Shown: positions 1-9,386, counted from the first letter of the stretch. The stretch is DNA of 64,000 nucleotides from Paenibacillus sp. LHD-38 (GCF_031157315.1 NZ_JAVIFU010000022.1:52675-116674); one strand, 5' to 3'. Numbers and translations: made by a program. Notes: generated by a model not told the origin, from the sequence alone.

Positions 1-16
1 CTGTTACCATTTCCAT
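1..16 (-). CDS. start of a CDS running off the left edge
   Basis: Only the first five codons (M-E-M-V-T) are inside the window. The ATG at 16-14 is preceded by a strong AGGAGG at 27-22 with a 5-nt spacer, which is why it is called. It lies 70 nt downstream of the GH78-type glycosidase on the same strand, so it is probably the next gene of that operon. Function cannot be told. Confidence 0.55.
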
Positions 17-86
17 GTAATCCTCCTTGCTTATACCTTCAATTCTGCGCGCCGAACGAAGGCCACCGTTGCCGGCGGTCTTTGTT

Positions 87-1637
87 CTAGATCATATATT
101 TCCGAATAAAGTATGTCGGCGTACAGCTCCAAGCATGACAGTAGCTGTTGATCAGGTTACTTCCGTACGGTGAAAGCTTCTTGTCCTCGGTATTGTATAG
201 CTCCCAGAAGGTGTCCGCGCCGTCCTGTACCATCTCCCCCCAATAAGCGCGCATCTGTTCGATCGCTTTGTCCCGGTGCCCGACAAGAAAAAGCGCCTCA
301 ATCAAGTGATGGAACATATAAGGCGTCGTCATTCCAATGGCGGGCGGCTGTGTAAATAGGCGATCCATCAGCGCGGCATTCTCTTCCTGCGGCAGCACTT
401 CAGCAAGCGCCATCCACACTTGAGACGCCCATGACACCTGTTTATCGGCACCGCTGATGAAGACGCCCAAATCGTTTTCCCAGAGGTGGTCAAGGGCGGC
501 CTTTGTCGTCCGGTTGATCTGGTCGGCGATATAGGCTCGTTCCTTCTCGAGACCCAACGTGGCGGCCAGAGCCATCCCCCGCTTCAAACAATAGATCAAA
601 ACACCCTGAGAAGGCGTCTCCTTGTTCAGCTCCGACTGCCAATCGATAAAGCTCCCATTGGATACGCCGAGCTTCACGATTCCGTGCTCATCAAGCTTGT
701 CAATTCCGATTTCCAGTTGTTTCATTGCAACCGGCCAGAGTTTCTCGAGCGTCTCGCGGTCTTCGGCAGCTTCGTAATAGTCATATAGGCAGGCGACGAA
801 GAACAAGGAGTAATCGAAGAATCGGACGTCGTCAACATGCGGGTGCGGCTTCTCAAATATGCATGCGCCCACAGCCCCGTCCTCCAAACGCATACCGCCA
901 AAAAGATACAAACAACGCTTGATTAGTTCATCGTTCCGGAAGGAGTAGTAGTTGGCCTGCGCCTGGAGGCGCAAGTCGCCGATCCACAGTCTCCGGTCGC
1001 GCTTGGGTCCGTCCTCGAACACTGTCTGCATGCAGTCTTGAAGCGTCTTGACCGCAATGCGGTCCATCAGCTTCAAATCTTCCGGCAGGCTTTCCGGCAG
1101 GCTTTCCACCTTGGATACATCACCTGAGGTCACCGTCGTACAGACAAATTGGTCGAACGCCGCTTTGTATTTTCCAGAAGTATCAAGCACCTCTACCTTG
1201 AGATACCGGAAGCAATAACGTCTGGGAAGCTTAATTTCTGCAGGTAGAATGTCTACAAACATCGTTTCTTCCTGCAGCCATGAGCTGCTAAGCCAGCCAT
1301 CGTAGCTCTCGAAAGGCTCGCCGATTTCACACGGCATTTCGCCGAAGACCAGCTTCAGCTTAAGCGGCGCATCCGGGGGGCTGCCTACCGGCCGCACCGA
1401 AAAGGACAAATATCCAACCAGATGATCGCCAAAATCGAGGACGAAGCTGTCTCCTTTACCGTAAGCCCCCTCCTTCCACTCCTGCGGATCCCGCTTGGGC
1501 TCAACACGCCAGCCTTGAATTGCGTTTTCGTCAGCGATTACTTCGATACTCCCCTTAGGCTCAGCTGCACCCTGTATAAGCTCGGGCGTCAGCTTCTCTG
1601 CAACGGCTACCATTTCCTTGTTAACTGTCATTTCCAT
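87..1637 (-). CDS. GH78-like alpha-L-rhamnosidase family protein (six-hairpin glycosidase)
   Basis: 516 aa. The middle part carries a GPKRDRRLWIGD segment, matching the acidic Arg/Trp-Gly-Asp motif at the catalytic acid of GH78 alpha-L-rhamnosidases, and the C-terminal half has the alpha/alpha six-hairpin signature, including GADTFWELYN and the terminal HAWSCTPTYFI motif. It is shorter than multi-domain GH78 enzymes, with only one beta-sandwich region (about residues 60-165) before the toroid. No signal peptide is visible, so it is likely cytoplasmic and acts on imported oligosaccharides. Start ATG has AGAAGGGA upstream. It is divergent from an AraC regulator that probably controls it. Exact substrate is not readable from sequence. 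Confidence 0.8.
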   Translation of the reverse strand: MEMTVNKEMVAVAEKLTPELIQGAAEPKGSIEVIADENAIQGWRVEPKRDPQEWKEGAYGKGDSFVLDFGDHLVGYLSFSVRPVGSPPDAPLKLKLVFGEMPCEIGEPFESYDGWLSSSWLQEETMFVDILPAEIKLPRRYCFRYLKVEVLDTSGKYKAAFDQFVCTTVTSGDVSKVESLPESLPEDLKLMDRIAVKTLQDCMQTVFEDGPKRDRRLWIGDLRLQAQANYYSFRNDELIKRCLYLFGGMRLEDGAVGACIFEKPHPHVDDVRFFDYSLFFVACLYDYYEAAEDRETLEKLWPVAMKQLEIGIDKLDEHGIVKLGVSNGSFIDWQSELNKETPSQGVLIYCLKRGMALAATLGLEKERAYIADQINRTTKAALDHLWENDLGVFISGADKQVSWASQVWMALAEVLPQEENAALMDRLFTQPPAIGMTTPYMFHHLIEALFLVGHRDKAIEQMRAYWGEMVQDGADTFWELYNTEDKKLSPYGSNLINSYCHAWSCTPTYFIRKYMI

Positions 1638-1783
1638 GATTCCCTTCTGAATTCAGTCTGTGATGTTTCTATCCGACATCGAACAGACAGGATGATCATG
1701 TCGTTCGATATCTGCTGCAGCACATCGTCCTCCTCCCACCTGCCGACGACTCATCAAATTGACATTAATACGCTTTCAATAGA

Positions 1784-1812
1784 TTGGAAATTAATCTGAT
1801 TACCTTTATAAT
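1784..1812 (+). promoter_or_regulatory. sigma-A-like promoter for the araC-type gene
   Basis: TTGGAA (1784-1789) and a perfect TATAAT (1807-1812) are separated by 17 nt. This fits a housekeeping promoter reading toward the AraC regulator, giving a leader of about 120 nt. A TGAAAGCG half-site resembling part of a catabolite-responsive element lies on the minus strand near 1770-1780, but it misses consensus positions. Confidence 0.5.
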
Positions 1813-1939
1813 ATAGGAATAAATTTTAAAATCACTAACATAATCGTCCTTCAAAAGTTGACATTTTATGCTCTACCGCTGCGTTAGAATTCAAATTGAA
1901 GAAGCCTTGAATTTGGAGGGATCTTCCTGGAGGGACAGA

Positions 1940-2995
1940 ATGAAACTAGAAGAGCTGGATAAGAGGTTAAAGGAATATACGGAAGATGAGTTATTTTACC
2001 GGGAATACTACTTTTCCAAAAACGACAGTGAAACGTTTCAAGCTTTTATGCAAAATTTAGACATGGAACTCATAAAAGACAGATATCTTGTCATTCCTGA
2101 ATTGCATTCAAGTTCAACGATTATAAAAGAAGAAGATTATTTTTCTTTGAGCTATAATGCTGACATCCTAATTCTGAAACATAATAGATATACACCGAGT
2201 TTTAAACATAGACATGAATTTTTTGAAATGATTTATGTTTACTCAGGTGATTGCAAGCAAGAAATTAATGGGGAAATGATTGATTTGCAGGAAGGCGATC
2301 TCTGCTTGATCCCACCGAAGGTGGAGCACACAATCGAGGTTTTTAATGATAGCATTATCTTAAATGTATTAATAAAAAGAAGCACTTTTAATGATACTTT
2401 TCTAGAAATACTTAAACATGAAACCGTACTCTCATCTTTTTTTATAAAAGTGCTGTATACCGAGGATTATAGCAATTACATTATTTTCAGAACGAATAGG
2501 GATCAAAAACTGAAAGACATCCTTTCCCAGCTGTTTATTGAACATCATGAGAGCCAAAAATATTCGGCCAATATTCTGTATAATCTATTAATGCTATTCT
2601 TCAGTTATTTACTGAGAGAATATGAAGGTCAAGCTGTGCTGCCCAAGAGCCTGCCAAAAAGTGAAAAGCTGCTTCCCATTCTAACTTATATGCAAAATAA
2701 TTTTAAAACGGTAACCCTAAAGGTACTATCCAACGAATTCCATTTTACCGAATCCTACTTAAGCAAGCTTATTAAAGCGACCTCCGGCCTTACTTTTATA
2801 GAAATCATTCAAACGATTAAATTAAATAAAGCGATTGAACTTCTTACCTATTCTGATCTAATGATCCATAACATTAGTGAATCGATTGGCTTTGAAAATA
2901 ACACTCATTTTATAAGAACCTTTAAAAAAGTTTACGGAATTTCACCAAACCAGTATAGAAAAAACATGAAAACCTTGGATTCGAATGAAGTATAG
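1940..2995 (+). CDS. AraC/XylS family transcriptional regulator with N-terminal cupin
   Basis: 351 aa from the chosen start. The N-terminal third has a cupin-like sugar-sensing fold (FKHRHEFFEMIYVYSG, then EGDLCLIPPKVEHTIE), and the last 100 residues hold two helix-turn-helices with typical AraC motifs (LSNEFHFTESYLSKLIK; IGFENNTHFIRTFKKVYGISP). The reading frame is open from 1868, but ATG 1940 has a GGAGGG at 1929-1934 and is preferred. Likely an activator of the divergent GH78 glycosidase; the ligand is presumably a sugar (inference). Confidence 0.85.
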   Translation: MKLEELDKRLKEYTEDELFYREYYFSKNDSETFQAFMQNLDMELIKDRYLVIPELHSSSTIIKEEDYFSLSYNADILILKHNRYTPSFKHRHEFFEMIYVYSGDCKQEINGEMIDLQEGDLCLIPPKVEHTIEVFNDSIILNVLIKRSTFNDTFLEILKHETVLSSFFIKVLYTEDYSNYIIFRTNRDQKLKDILSQLFIEHHESQKYSANILYNLLMLFFSYLLREYEGQAVLPKSLPKSEKLLPILTYMQNNFKTVTLKVLSNEFHFTESYLSKLIKATSGLTFIEIIQTIKLNKAIELLTYSDLMIHNISESIGFENNTHFIRTFKKVYGISPNQYRKNMKTLDSNEV

Positions 2996-3338
2996 GTGCC
3001 ATAACTAGCACGCGAGTTCGTGAATGTTAATAACATAAAAGATTTATCTACCCCAGCTCTAAACTAATACGATAAAAGAAACAGCGGCGGAGTAGGAAGC
3101 GAAAACAAAGTCCTAAACTGCCGCAGCTGTTGCTGCCAGTTATAGGTGCAGCCAATTCGATATCCCCCAGACATTGCGCTCCTCTGCTCTGCCCCTATAA
3201 TGACCGCCGCCAATCCTTTTAATTTAAGAAACCAGTCCCCCATTGGGAACTGGTTCACTTGTGTTTATTCAACTTTCCTAATCTTTAGAGAATTAAGCCA
3301 AAACAAAAGAGCAGCTTTCTAGACAACCTGCTCCTTGA
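2996..3338. other. gene-free stretch with one hairpin
   Basis: 343 bases with no convincing gene. A minus-strand frame is open over 3064-3258 but has no ribosome binding site and an atypical Trp/Gln/Arg-rich composition, so it is not called. An AACCAGT...ACTGGTT hairpin lies at 3230-3255 and could be a terminator or part of a dispersed repeat. Confidence 0.4.
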
Positions 3339-3566
3339 CTAAGAAAATTTATCTGGCAGCGCCTTTATAATTTCTTCATATTGCAGAGCAACTGCCACCT
3401 CTAAAATATGTATAGGGTTTTGATGAGCGTATGCTACAAGCAACTCCTTAGTAAACTCATCATCATTTAATTTTAGACTTTTTTTTACTAATTCCATCAT
3501 GGCTCTTTGATTACGAAAATTAAGCTGCTCAATTTTTTCCATTGCTAATTCAATATCACCCTGCAT
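3339..3566 (-). CDS. small hypothetical protein
   Basis: 75 aa, acidic/helical, no recognisable family. The ATG at 3566 (M-Q-G-D) follows AGGTG at 3577-3573 by 6 nt; an in-frame GTG at 3575 lies inside that site and is rejected. No membrane segment. It stands alone, divergent from sleB. Confidence 0.6.
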   Translation of the reverse strand: MQGDIELAMEKIEQLNFRNQRAMMELVKKSLKLNDDEFTKELLVAYAHQNPIHILEVAVALQYEEIIKALPDKFS

Positions 3567-3782
3567 AATACACACCTACTATCCGTTATCCACGATTTTA
3601 AATTATTTTAGTACCGAATCGTTCGTTAAATATAATAATAATTCGATGCATTTCATTTTTTTCAGGGGGGGTGTAGATGAGAAAATCTTAACAAGATTAT
3701 CCTATTCATGCTGTGCTAGAATAAACGCTCTAAGCTATTCAATACTTTACCTATTATTCGCAAACGGAGGGATTCAATCATC

Positions 3783-4421
3783 ATGTACAGATTTCTGGCT
3801 CTATTCGCTCTACTCATACTAGTTACCGCAACCGCCACAAATCACAGGGTAGATGCTTCGACCGTCTTGAAAATCGGCAGCGAAGGACAGGCCATACCGG
3901 ATCTGCAGTTCCGGCTTCAGACAATGGGTTATTACCATTTACCTATAGATACAAGCTTTGGTAAGGGCACCCGCAGTGCGGTCCAACGTTTTCAAATAAA
4001 TAATGGACTTCAGGGAGACGGCATTGTAGGACCGAAAACATGGGCAAAGCTCAAAAAATTGTCAGTCAACAAAAAAGAGCTTTCCATGCTTGCGCGTGTC
4101 ATTTATGCCGAGGCTAGAGGGGAAGATTATAAAGGCCAAGTGGCAGTCGGTGCGGTCGTAATGAATCGCCTCCAGTCTTCAAAGTTTCCGAAAACAGTAA
4201 AAGAAGTCATTATGGAGCCAAATGCTTTCTCAGCCGTAAAAGACGGTCAGTACTGGCTTATCCCGAATCAAACGGCATTCAAGGCCGCTAAAGCTGCGGT
4301 AAAAGGAATGGACCCGACCGGCAATGCGTTGTTCTACTTTAATCCGGATATCTCCAAATCGGTTTGGTTCAAGACGCGAACAGCCACCAAGAAAATCGGC
4401 AATCATCTATTTACGCTATAG
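3783..4421 (+). CDS. sleB: spore cortex-lytic enzyme, SleB-type cell wall hydrolase
   Basis: 212 aa. A signal peptide (hydrophobic residues 4-20) is followed by a PG_binding_1 peptidoglycan-binding repeat (about 30-95; LQFRLQTMGYYHLPIDTSFG, GIVGPKTWAKL) and a Hydrolase_2 domain (about 100-212) with the IYAEARGED stretch holding the likely catalytic Glu. This is the SleB/CwlJ architecture; SleB is a lytic transglycosylase that degrades cortex peptidoglycan during germination. Start ATG follows a GGAGGG. A paralogous non-germination hydrolase of the same family cannot be excluded, as germination cofactor YpeB is not adjacent. Confidence 0.85.
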   Translation: MYRFLALFALLILVTATATNHRVDASTVLKIGSEGQAIPDLQFRLQTMGYYHLPIDTSFGKGTRSAVQRFQINNGLQGDGIVGPKTWAKLKKLSVNKKELSMLARVIYAEARGEDYKGQVAVGAVVMNRLQSSKFPKTVKEVIMEPNAFSAVKDGQYWLIPNQTAFKAAKAAVKGMDPTGNALFYFNPDISKSVWFKTRTATKKIGNHLFTL

Positions 4422-4469
4422 GTATAGCCAGTGAGAACGACATTTATCTAGAACAGGAGAACGAAATGA

Positions 4470-4658
4470 ATGAGTATTAACACTCAGGATCGGCATCAGG
4501 CTAGAGTTGATTTGGTCATTGATATTATCAAAGGAATTTTTGAAAAAGAGACCATTCCAGAGACTTTCAAACAGAAGTTAAATACAATGAGTTATGATGA
4601 TTTAGGTATTTATGTTATGGATATCGTAAAAAAACGATCCGTTGATGAAATTCTATAA
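4470..4658 (+). CDS. small hypothetical protein
   Basis: 62 aa, helical and charged, no membrane segment, family not recognised. ATG at 4470 lies about 10 nt after AGGAG (4455-4459). It follows sleB by 48 nt and may be co-transcribed. A dispersed repeat begins 34 nt after its stop. Confidence 0.55.
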   Translation: MSINTQDRHQARVDLVIDIIKGIFEKETIPETFKQKLNTMSYDDLGIYVMDIVKKRSVDEIL

Positions 4659-4691
4659 TTGGTGAATGGTGTCCAGAGCACTTCATTGCAC

Positions 4692-4793
4692 GCAAGCGTA
4701 AACGGCTGACGCCGTTCTTGGCGGCAAAAGCTCGTTTCGCGATGAAATATAAGCATAGTATAACGTTAAAATTTATACTTTCTTATATTTTTA
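4692..4793 (+). repeat. dispersed ~100-bp repeat, copy 1 of 4
   Basis: Begins GCAAGCGTAAACGGCTG, contains the block GCGGCAAAAGCTCGTTTCGC shared exactly by all four copies, and ends in an AT-rich tail with TTATACTTTCTTATATTTT. An AACGGC-TGAC-GCCGTT hairpin sits at its 5' end. It lies between convergent genes, 3' of the plus-strand gene, upstream of a terminator. Other copies: 40086, 46269, 54462, all on the same strand. Confidence 0.85.
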
Positions 4794-4796
4794 AAA

Positions 4797-4832
4797 AAAC
4801 CGGACCCTGTATGTTACATGGGAATCCGGTTT
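4797..4832. terminator. bidirectional intrinsic terminator
   Basis: AAACCGGA pairs with TCCGGTTT around a CCCTGTATG...CATGGG inner stem. A-run before and T-rich sequence after it allow function in both directions between two convergent genes. Confidence 0.7.
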
Positions 4833-4876
4833 CTTGTATTTTACGACAAACTCGCTTACGTGTTTGCGTTACAATG

Positions 4877-5164
4877 CTACTGCCCTATTGAAATAGCGGT
4901 AATCACTTGAATCACTTGAATCACTTGACCCATAAATACCCAGGCGATTGCAAGTAAAGAGATAGTCGCTAAGATTCTCTTAGGATTCAGAAACCACTTC
5001 GGATAATGGCCGAGCTGCTTGGGTATTTGGAAGCCTGAAATAATATCGCCATGTTTGATTACATCGTTAAAGGGCGTCCTATCTTCAAGTGAATAATTTG
5101 GAGTTTGATTCACGGTAAGGTGAAGCGTCGCGTCACTAAATGGATTATAGGATGAACGTTTCAA
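4877..5164 (-). CDS. small membrane protein, unknown function
   Basis: 95 aa. The N-terminal 65 residues are polar; one membrane helix is at about 66-85 (ILATISLLAIAWVFMG). The C-terminus reads QVIQVIQVI because the DNA has three tandem copies of a 9-mer (4901-4927). Start is TTG at 5164, chosen because AGGAGG sits 6 nt upstream (5176-5171). No family recognised. Confidence 0.65.
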   Translation of the reverse strand: MKRSSYNPFSDATLHLTVNQTPNYSLEDRTPFNDVIKHGDIISGFQIPKQLGHYPKWFLNPKRILATISLLAIAWVFMGQVIQVIQVITAISIGQ

Positions 5165-5301
5165 ATTAGACCTCCTCGAATCTCAATACCCATAATGTAC
5201 CATTATTTACAAGTAGATGGAAGGCGTTGTTTAATTTTTCTACCCGTAGCTTATTATTCAATACGGAGCAGCTGCACACGTTAGTTCCGAAACCATCTTA
5301 G

Positions 5302-6825
5302 TTAATGTGAAGCTGAATATTCTTTAAGTTCGGCTGCTGGGTCAAATTTCTCTTTGCTCATGGCCAATGCTGCCACCAGAGCGATAACAGAAGGAATGAT
5401 TGCCCAAGCAAAGGTATGGACAATTGAAGCGGAGAGCGCCTCAATAATTTTATCAAGAACCTCAGTAGGAATTTTTTCACGCGTTTCCGGTGTTAAGATT
5501 TTACGAGGATCGCTTAGATCGACGCCTTCCGGCATTTGGGCACCGCTGCCGAACATGGAAGCCAATTTATTCATAAACACATGACTCTGAATAATACCGA
5601 ATACCGTTATACCCAGCGTCATACCCAGTGATCGCATAAAGTTAAGCGTAGAGCTTGCAGAGCCGCGCTGCCTTGCAGTGAAGCCATGGATCGCCGCATT
5701 GCTTAATACGGAAAATGACGCGCCGATTCCTAAACCGACCAAAATCATAAAGACCGTGACGATGAAGCGCGAAGAACCGGTCGTTAATGTGGTAAGGAGA
5801 GCAATACCGATGACAAGCAGCGCTAATGTCGGAATCATGATAGAGCGGTACTTAAACTTAGCAAGGAAGGAACCGCCACCCGCGGCAGTGACGACGGACC
5901 CGAGCATCATCGGAAGCAAAACTAGCGCCGAATTCGTAGCCGAGCCGCCAAGTACGCCTTGAATAAAGATTGGAATGTAGACAGAGGCAGTAATAAACGC
6001 TGCAGCACTAAACATTGCCATTATGTTACTCGTAGTATAGAGACGATTCTTGAACATGCCGAAGGTGATGATCGGTTCCTCGGCACGGCGTTCGATAAAA
6101 ATAAAACCAATGATCAGTACCGCAAAAGCGGCGAATAAACCTAAAATCATACTGGAATCCCAAGCATATTCCTTGCCTCCAAGCTCAAGCGCAAACATCA
6201 GGCAAACGATTGAGGCTACAAGCGTAAATGCGCCAAGATAGTCGATTTTTTGCTTGGAATGCTCGACCGACTCTTTGTAAAAGAAAGCAATCATAACAAA
6301 TGCAATGAGTCCCAGCGGTAAGTTGATGTAGAAGATCCAAGACCAATTGATATAATCCGTAATGTAACCCCCGAGCAGCGGGCCAAAAATACTGGATAGA
6401 CCAAATACGGCGCCGAATAAGCCGCCCATCTTGCCGCGTTTATCCGCAGGAACCACATCAAACATGATCGTAAATGCGATAGGCATGAGAGCCCCTCCGC
6501 CAATACCTTGAATCGCGCGATAAATAATCAGCTGTTCGATTGTGCTCGCCGTACCGCATAAGGCAGAGCCGGCCATGAATACAATAATCCCGAAAATGAA
6601 GAAACGCTTGCGGCCGTACATATCCGATAATTTACCGAAAATCGGCATGCCCGCCATCTCTGCTACCAAATAAGCAGAAGTCACCCACATCAATTTATCA
6701 AATCCGCCTAAGTCCCCGACGATCGTGCCGATTGCTGTTGCTACAATGGTATTATCCATCGATGCCATAAGAATGGCGAGCAGCAGACCTCCAAGGATAA
6801 CGCCCCTATTATTTTTTTTTGCCAT
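5302..6825 (-). CDS. MFS multidrug exporter, DHA2 (EmrB/QacA) family
   Basis: 507 aa with about 14 membrane helices. MFS motif A is GKLSDMYGRKR, motif D1 (SMDNTIVATAIG) is in helix 1, and the antiporter motif C lies in GLSSIFGPLLGG. Proton-driven export of hydrophobic or cationic drugs is the family role. A GGAGGG lies 11 nt before the ATG. It follows the UvrA2-like gene by 56 nt on the same strand, so the two form an operon facing away from a MarR regulator, a typical drug-inducible layout. Confidence 0.88.
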   Translation of the reverse strand: MAKKNNRGVILGGLLLAILMASMDNTIVATAIGTIVGDLGGFDKLMWVTSAYLVAEMAGMPIFGKLSDMYGRKRFFIFGIIVFMAGSALCGTASTIEQLIIYRAIQGIGGGALMPIAFTIMFDVVPADKRGKMGGLFGAVFGLSSIFGPLLGGYITDYINWSWIFYINLPLGLIAFVMIAFFYKESVEHSKQKIDYLGAFTLVASIVCLMFALELGGKEYAWDSSMILGLFAAFAVLIIGFIFIERRAEEPIITFGMFKNRLYTTSNIMAMFSAAAFITASVYIPIFIQGVLGGSATNSALVLLPMMLGSVVTAAGGGSFLAKFKYRSIMIPTLALLVIGIALLTTLTTGSSRFIVTVFMILVGLGIGASFSVLSNAAIHGFTARQRGSASSTLNFMRSLGMTLGITVFGIIQSHVFMNKLASMFGSGAQMPEGVDLSDPRKILTPETREKIPTEVLDKIIEALSASIVHTFAWAIIPSVIALVAALAMSKEKFDPAAELKEYSASH

Positions 6826-6881
6826 CTTCTCTTATTCCCTCCGCTTAAAAAGCAATAAAATTCTCATACGTTCCTCTATCA

Positions 6882-9386
6882 TCAAAGACCTTCGTCCAAA
6901 ACCCGTTTCAGGAACATGCCCGTATAAGAAGCCGACACTTCAGCTACCTGCTCCGGCGTGCCTTCGGCTACTAGTCTGCCACCGGCGACGCCGCCTTCAG
7001 GACCGATATCGATCACCCAATCCGATTCGCGAATCAGTTCCAAGCTGTGCTCAACAACGATAACGGTGTTTCCCGTATCGACCAGCTTATTAAGCAATAC
7101 TTGAAGCTGTTTAATGTCTGATGGATGAAGGCCGGTTGTCGGCTCATCGAGCAGATAAAGCGTATGGTTCTTGGAAGGCTTGCTCAGCTCTTTCGCCAGC
7201 CTGATCCGCTGTCCCTCGCCGCCGGATAAGGTTTTGACCGATTGGCCCCATTTCAAGTAGCCAAGCCCAACCTCGCACAGCATCGCGATTAGACCTGCAA
7301 TCTTGGACTTCGACTTCAGGATCGGCAAGCTTTCCTGCACCGACATATTCAGCAAGTCCGAGATGGAGAAGCCTTCATACTGAACCAGCAGCACCTCTTC
7401 GGTAAACCTTCTGCCCTTACAGTCGTGGCACTTCACCTCTAAATCGGGCAGGAAATTCATATCCACGGACAGCACGCCTAGACCTTGGCATGTCTCACAG
7501 CGTCCTCCTGGCGTATTAAATGAAAAATGCTTCGAGGTCAGTTTTCTTTCTTTTGCCTCTGGCAATCCAGCGAACAACTGGCGCAGGTGCGTAAATACAT
7601 CGGTATAGGTAGCGACATTCGAGCGCTGCATTCTCCCCATTGGCGTTTGATCAAAGATAACGATATTGCCCACTTGCTCCAAGCCCGTCATTTCCTTGCA
7701 TCCCGTTTGCTTCACATCATTCGGAGCCCCTTGCGCAAGGATATCGAATACAAGCGTGGATTTGCCCGACCCCGAAACCCCAGTCACGGACACTAGGCAT
7801 CCAAGCGGTAAGGAAACCTCAGGGATACTAATATTGCGAGCCTGAGCTTCCCAAATCGTAATATGCTGTCCGTTCCCTTTCCTGCGGATGCGAGTGGGAG
7901 CCGGGAGCCTTTCACCTCTCAAATAGGCTCCTGTTACAGAAAGCTCGCTTGCCATCAAATCCTCCAGGCTGCCTTCACCCACAACGGTCCCGCCGTATAA
8001 TCCAGCTCCCGGGCCGATATCGATAATATGATCGGCAGCACGCATCATCTCGACATCGTGCTCGATAACTAGGACTGTATTGCCCAGATCTCGCAGCTCC
8101 TGAAGCACACGGATAAGGCCAAGCGTATCCCGAGGGTGAAGACCCGTCGTCGGTTCATCCAGAATATACAGCACGCCTGTCAGCCCTGAACCAAGCAGCG
8201 AAGCAAGCCGCAGCCGTTGTGCTTCTCCGCCGGACAATGTTACCGTCTGCCGGTTCATGGAAAGATAGCCGAGGCCGACATCCATAATCCGCTTTAACCG
8301 TTTCGGCATATCATGGAGAATTGGCTCAAGAAGATGAAGCCCTTCTAACGGAATCACCGCTTCCAATCCTCTTGTCCACTCATATACATCGCCGAGCGAC
8401 CAGTCCGAAACATCAGTGATGGATGCATCAGCTACCCGAACAAGTCGAATTTCTTTCTTTAAGCGAGCTCCGTGGCATTCGTGGCAGAGCTGTTCATGAA
8501 AAAATCCTCCGTCTTTTTCCTGTGCGCCCGATTCTCCCTCTTTCTCCTTGTAACGCCGCCATAATCCAGGAATAACACCTTCAAATTTAGTGCCCTGGGC
8601 CGGCTTCACATTCGGATAATGGCGCTTGAATGCCTCACTCTCAACTCCGTAGTACAGCAAATCACGCTGAATTTCACCGTAATCTTTCAAAGGCTGGTCA
8701 GGGTCAAGCTCAAATCCATAATGCTTTCCTGCCGCAGCTAAAATACGGGTCTGAATATCGCGGTGGACGCCGTTCAGAGAGGCAACTCCACCTCCGCGCA
8801 AGCTGAGCTCCTGATTGAAAACAGCCGCTTCATTAATGCTTGCCACATGGCCAAGCCCACCGCAAGCAGCGCATGCTCCCTCCGGCTTATTGAAGGAAAA
8901 GTGCGACATTCCCAGTTTCTCCAGCTCCGTATTGCAATGCGGACAGCTCATCGACCGGTGGTTCATATCCTCGTCTTCCTCTGCCAGCAGTCCTGCCGGC
9001 TCAAAGGATGGCGGGATGCTGCCGCTGCAGCATGGGCATATGCGCTCCCCCAGTCTAGAAAAGATAAAACGGACGTACGTGTATATGTCTGTCACAGTCC
9101 CGACCGTCGAGCGCGGGTTCCGGTTAGTAACATGCTGTCCGACGCTGATGGACGGGGACAGTCCTTCGATAGACTCAACCTTCGGCTTGCTAATCGAATC
9201 CGATGTCAAACCCATGGATTCCATATACTGTCTCTGGCATTCCCGTTGAAGTGTATCCATGGCAATCGTTGATTTGCCCGAACCCGACGGACCTGTCAGA
9301 ACAACCAGCTTGTACTTAGGAATCGAAAGTGAAACATTCTTTAGATTATTCTCCCGCGCACCCTTTATAACAATGGCTTCTTTCAC
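6882..9386 (-). CDS. UvrA2-like excinuclease ABC subunit A paralogue (DrrC type)
   Basis: 834 aa from GTG 9386, which has AGGAGG 7 nt upstream; the frame is open to 9458 but without a site. Two ABC ATPase halves are present: Walker A GPSGSGKST and GVSGSGKST, signatures LSGGEAQRLRLA and LSGGEGQRIRLA, Walker B LYILDEPTTGLHP and LYLLDEPTTGLHP. Zinc-binding CxxC pairs occur in the insertion domains. It is about 100 residues shorter than housekeeping UvrA, as in UvrA2/DrrC proteins that lack the UvrB-binding domain. Family members are linked to resistance to DNA-binding drugs. Its partner here is a DHA2 exporter. Confidence 0.88.
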   Translation of the reverse strand: MKEAIVIKGARENNLKNVSLSIPKYKLVVLTGPSGSGKSTIAMDTLQRECQRQYMESMGLTSDSISKPKVESIEGLSPSISVGQHVTNRNPRSTVGTVTDIYTYVRFIFSRLGERICPCCSGSIPPSFEPAGLLAEEDEDMNHRSMSCPHCNTELEKLGMSHFSFNKPEGACAACGGLGHVASINEAAVFNQELSLRGGGVASLNGVHRDIQTRILAAAGKHYGFELDPDQPLKDYGEIQRDLLYYGVESEAFKRHYPNVKPAQGTKFEGVIPGLWRRYKEKEGESGAQEKDGGFFHEQLCHECHGARLKKEIRLVRVADASITDVSDWSLGDVYEWTRGLEAVIPLEGLHLLEPILHDMPKRLKRIMDVGLGYLSMNRQTVTLSGGEAQRLRLASLLGSGLTGVLYILDEPTTGLHPRDTLGLIRVLQELRDLGNTVLVIEHDVEMMRAADHIIDIGPGAGLYGGTVVGEGSLEDLMASELSVTGAYLRGERLPAPTRIRRKGNGQHITIWEAQARNISIPEVSLPLGCLVSVTGVSGSGKSTLVFDILAQGAPNDVKQTGCKEMTGLEQVGNIVIFDQTPMGRMQRSNVATYTDVFTHLRQLFAGLPEAKERKLTSKHFSFNTPGGRCETCQGLGVLSVDMNFLPDLEVKCHDCKGRRFTEEVLLVQYEGFSISDLLNMSVQESLPILKSKSKIAGLIAMLCEVGLGYLKWGQSVKTLSGGEGQRIRLAKELSKPSKNHTLYLLDEPTTGLHPSDIKQLQVLLNKLVDTGNTVIVVEHSLELIRESDWVIDIGPEGGVAGGRLVAEGTPEQVAEVSASYTGMFLKRVLDEGL

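Noticed and set aside
3064..3258. 64-aa minus-strand ORF
   Set aside because: No ribosome binding site, unusual composition, no recognisable family; reported only as part of a gene-free stretch.
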